Shown in pieces: positions 63,149-64,000 of a DNA stretch of 64,000 nucleotides. This stretch comes from CBFGRV01 sp965651265 (GTDB lineage: Bacteria; Bacteroidota; Rhodothermia; Rhodothermales; VXPQ01): contig CBFGRV010000003.1 of assembly GCA_965651265.1 (NCBI GenBank), forward strand, positions 1-64,000, given 5' to 3'. The notes under the pieces are model-generated. The model did no database searches. It was not told where the DNA came from and saw nothing but the letters and a program-made list of their open reading frames with translations. The translations under genes and the position numbers were made by a program. Numbering within the stretch: position 1 is the stretch's first letter; each line of letters opens with the position of its first letter.

Positions 63149-64000
63149 CTAGCGATTCTCAGCGGTGACGTACTCCCATCGAAGTCGATCAACCTGCGTG
63201 CGGAAGGGGAGTTCTCGACCTCGAAGCCGCCGGGCGGCCTGTTCGGCCTCCTCTCGCTTAGAGAATTGCCCGACGCCAACCAGGTATTCCCACGCCCCAC
63301 CGGCGGGAACCGCGATGATGCCGGAACGCAGACCCAGATCGCGATAATGCCCCACCAGCCACTGCGCGCCGCGCAAGCTCCGGAGGCTTCCCACGATAAT
63401 CGTCCAGCCCGATCGATGGCTTGCGAAGCCCTGGGCGCTATACAGGGGCTGGAACGAGTCGTTCTCGAGTGGACTGGGAATGTCGAGCGTGGCCGCCGGA
63501 AGCCGGTCATCCGGACGCTGTACCCCGATGAACTGCGTAGCGCGCGGCCTCTGTGACAGCATGATCCGCAAGTGGTCGCCGGCTGCGCGCGCCTGCTCTT
63601 CCGGATTTACCGGGGAATGGCGGGACGATTCGTTCTGGTTAGATGTGGATTGGGATTTCGTCCTTCCATCCTCCGGGTCGCGTTCGGCCGGCTCCGCGGA
63701 GGCACGTTCCTCTGGGGGATCGTCGCTCGCGAGCATCGTACCTTCGAGAGCCGCACCCGACAGGCTGGGAAAAGCCTCTTTGATATAGCCCAGTGCCGTC
63801 CCCATATCCAGATTGCCCATGTTGAGCGGGCCTACGAGCAGCACGAGCGCCAGCGAAGCCGCCGCCGACCAGGATAGGCCGCGGCGAAGCGACCGGCGCG
63901 AGGCGAAACTGGTCCGATCCAGATGCCAGATGCGGGCCGTTCGATCATCGCCCGCGGTGACCAGGCGCCGCCCATCGCGACTGAAGGCGAGAGCCGCCAC
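63149..64000 (-). CDS. WD40 - transmembrane - SPOR protein (N terminus beyond the window)
   Basis: The frame runs off the window at base 64000. The visible 283 residues begin inside a WD40 blade (LAFSRDGRRLVTAGDDRTARIW), pass one membrane helix (SWSAAASLALVLLVGPLNM, ~43-61) and a disordered polar linker, and end in a SPOR domain (~200-270: GWTIIVGSLRSLRGAQWLV, AWEYLVGVGQFSKREEAEQAARRL). SPOR domains bind denuded septal peptidoglycan. The cytoplasmic WD40 part often follows a Ser/Thr kinase domain; whether one is present upstream cannot be seen. Confidence 0.8.
   Translation of the reverse strand: MAALAFSRDGRRLVTAGDDRTARIWHLDRTSFASRRSLRRGLSWSAAASLALVLLVGPLNMGNLDMGTALGYIKEAFPSLSGAALEGTMLASDDPPEERASAEPAERDPEDGRTKSQSTSNQNESSRHSPVNPEEQARAAGDHLRIMLSQRPRATQFIGVQRPDDRLPAATLDIPSPLENDSFQPLYSAQGFASHRSGWTIIVGSLRSLRGAQWLVGHYRDLGLRSGIIAVPAGGAWEYLVGVGQFSKREEAEQAARRLRGRELPFRTQVDRLRWEYVTAENR

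Overview
The window is a GC-rich, densely coded bacterial chromosome segment with about 50 protein genes, two tRNA-Arg genes and no rRNA, CRISPR array or intact insertion sequence. Three proteins end in a type IX secretion (Por) C-terminal sorting domain with a YPNPF signature. Together with the high GC content and the many secreted polysaccharide- and sugar-processing enzymes, this suggests a Rhodothermota/Rhodothermales-like member of the Bacteroidota-related lineage, probably marine. That is inference: no marker gene here fixes the taxonomy.

Layout. 1-6.7 kb: tail of a TPR protein, a CE15-SGNH double esterase, an aquaporin, a GH16 glucanase, an Smr protein and a PKD lipoprotein. 6.8-11.6 kb: a YhaO/YhaN-type (SbcD/SbcC-like) nuclease-ATPase pair. 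11.6-23.9 kb, mostly minus strand: Xaa-Pro peptidase, SEC-C protein, DUF3267 membrane peptidase, a Reg_prop/Y_Y_Y/SpoIIE-phosphatase sensor, NhaA, N-acyl-D-amino-acid deacylase, DUF1080 protein and a PAS histidine kinase. 24-27.3 kb: two tandem T9SS-sorted repeat proteins. 27.5-32.3 kb: tRNA-Arg(UCG), a PadR regulator with a secreted partner, a DUF3037/HipA-like pair, an EamA transporter and a cyclophilin. 32.4-39.8 kb: a minus-strand secreted sugar-type module (Gfo/Idh/MocA oxidoreductase, SGNH hydrolase, propeller-HEAT-cytochrome c protein, phosphodiesterase). 39.9-47.3 kb: a receptor-L-repeat T9SS protein, YciI, a sugar porter, a CopB-type copper ATPase, tRNA-Arg(ACG) and an outer-membrane barrel. 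48.3-52.3 kb: thiamine genes thiO-thiS-thiG-thiE-thiD.

The most striking region is 53.7-64.0 kb, a minus-strand gene block. In transcription order it encodes a WD40-TM-SPOR protein (cut by the window edge), a CARF-like/AAA+ RtcR-type activator with a changed GAFTGA loop, a LysM lytic transglycosylase, a DUF3662-FHA protein, a 36-residue membrane peptide, a single-chain fusion of a SEDS (FtsW/RodA) polymerase with a class B penicillin-binding protein, and a Swt1-type HEPN domain fused to FHA. This recalls the actinobacterial fhaA-fhaB-rodA-pbpA locus, but with fused polymerase and transpeptidase, an orphan transmembrane peptide and added CARF and HEPN signalling parts. FHA domains imply a Ser/Thr kinase, which is not visible here and may lie beyond base 64000. 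A 47-codon remnant of a FAD oxidoreductase abuts the distal end of the block.
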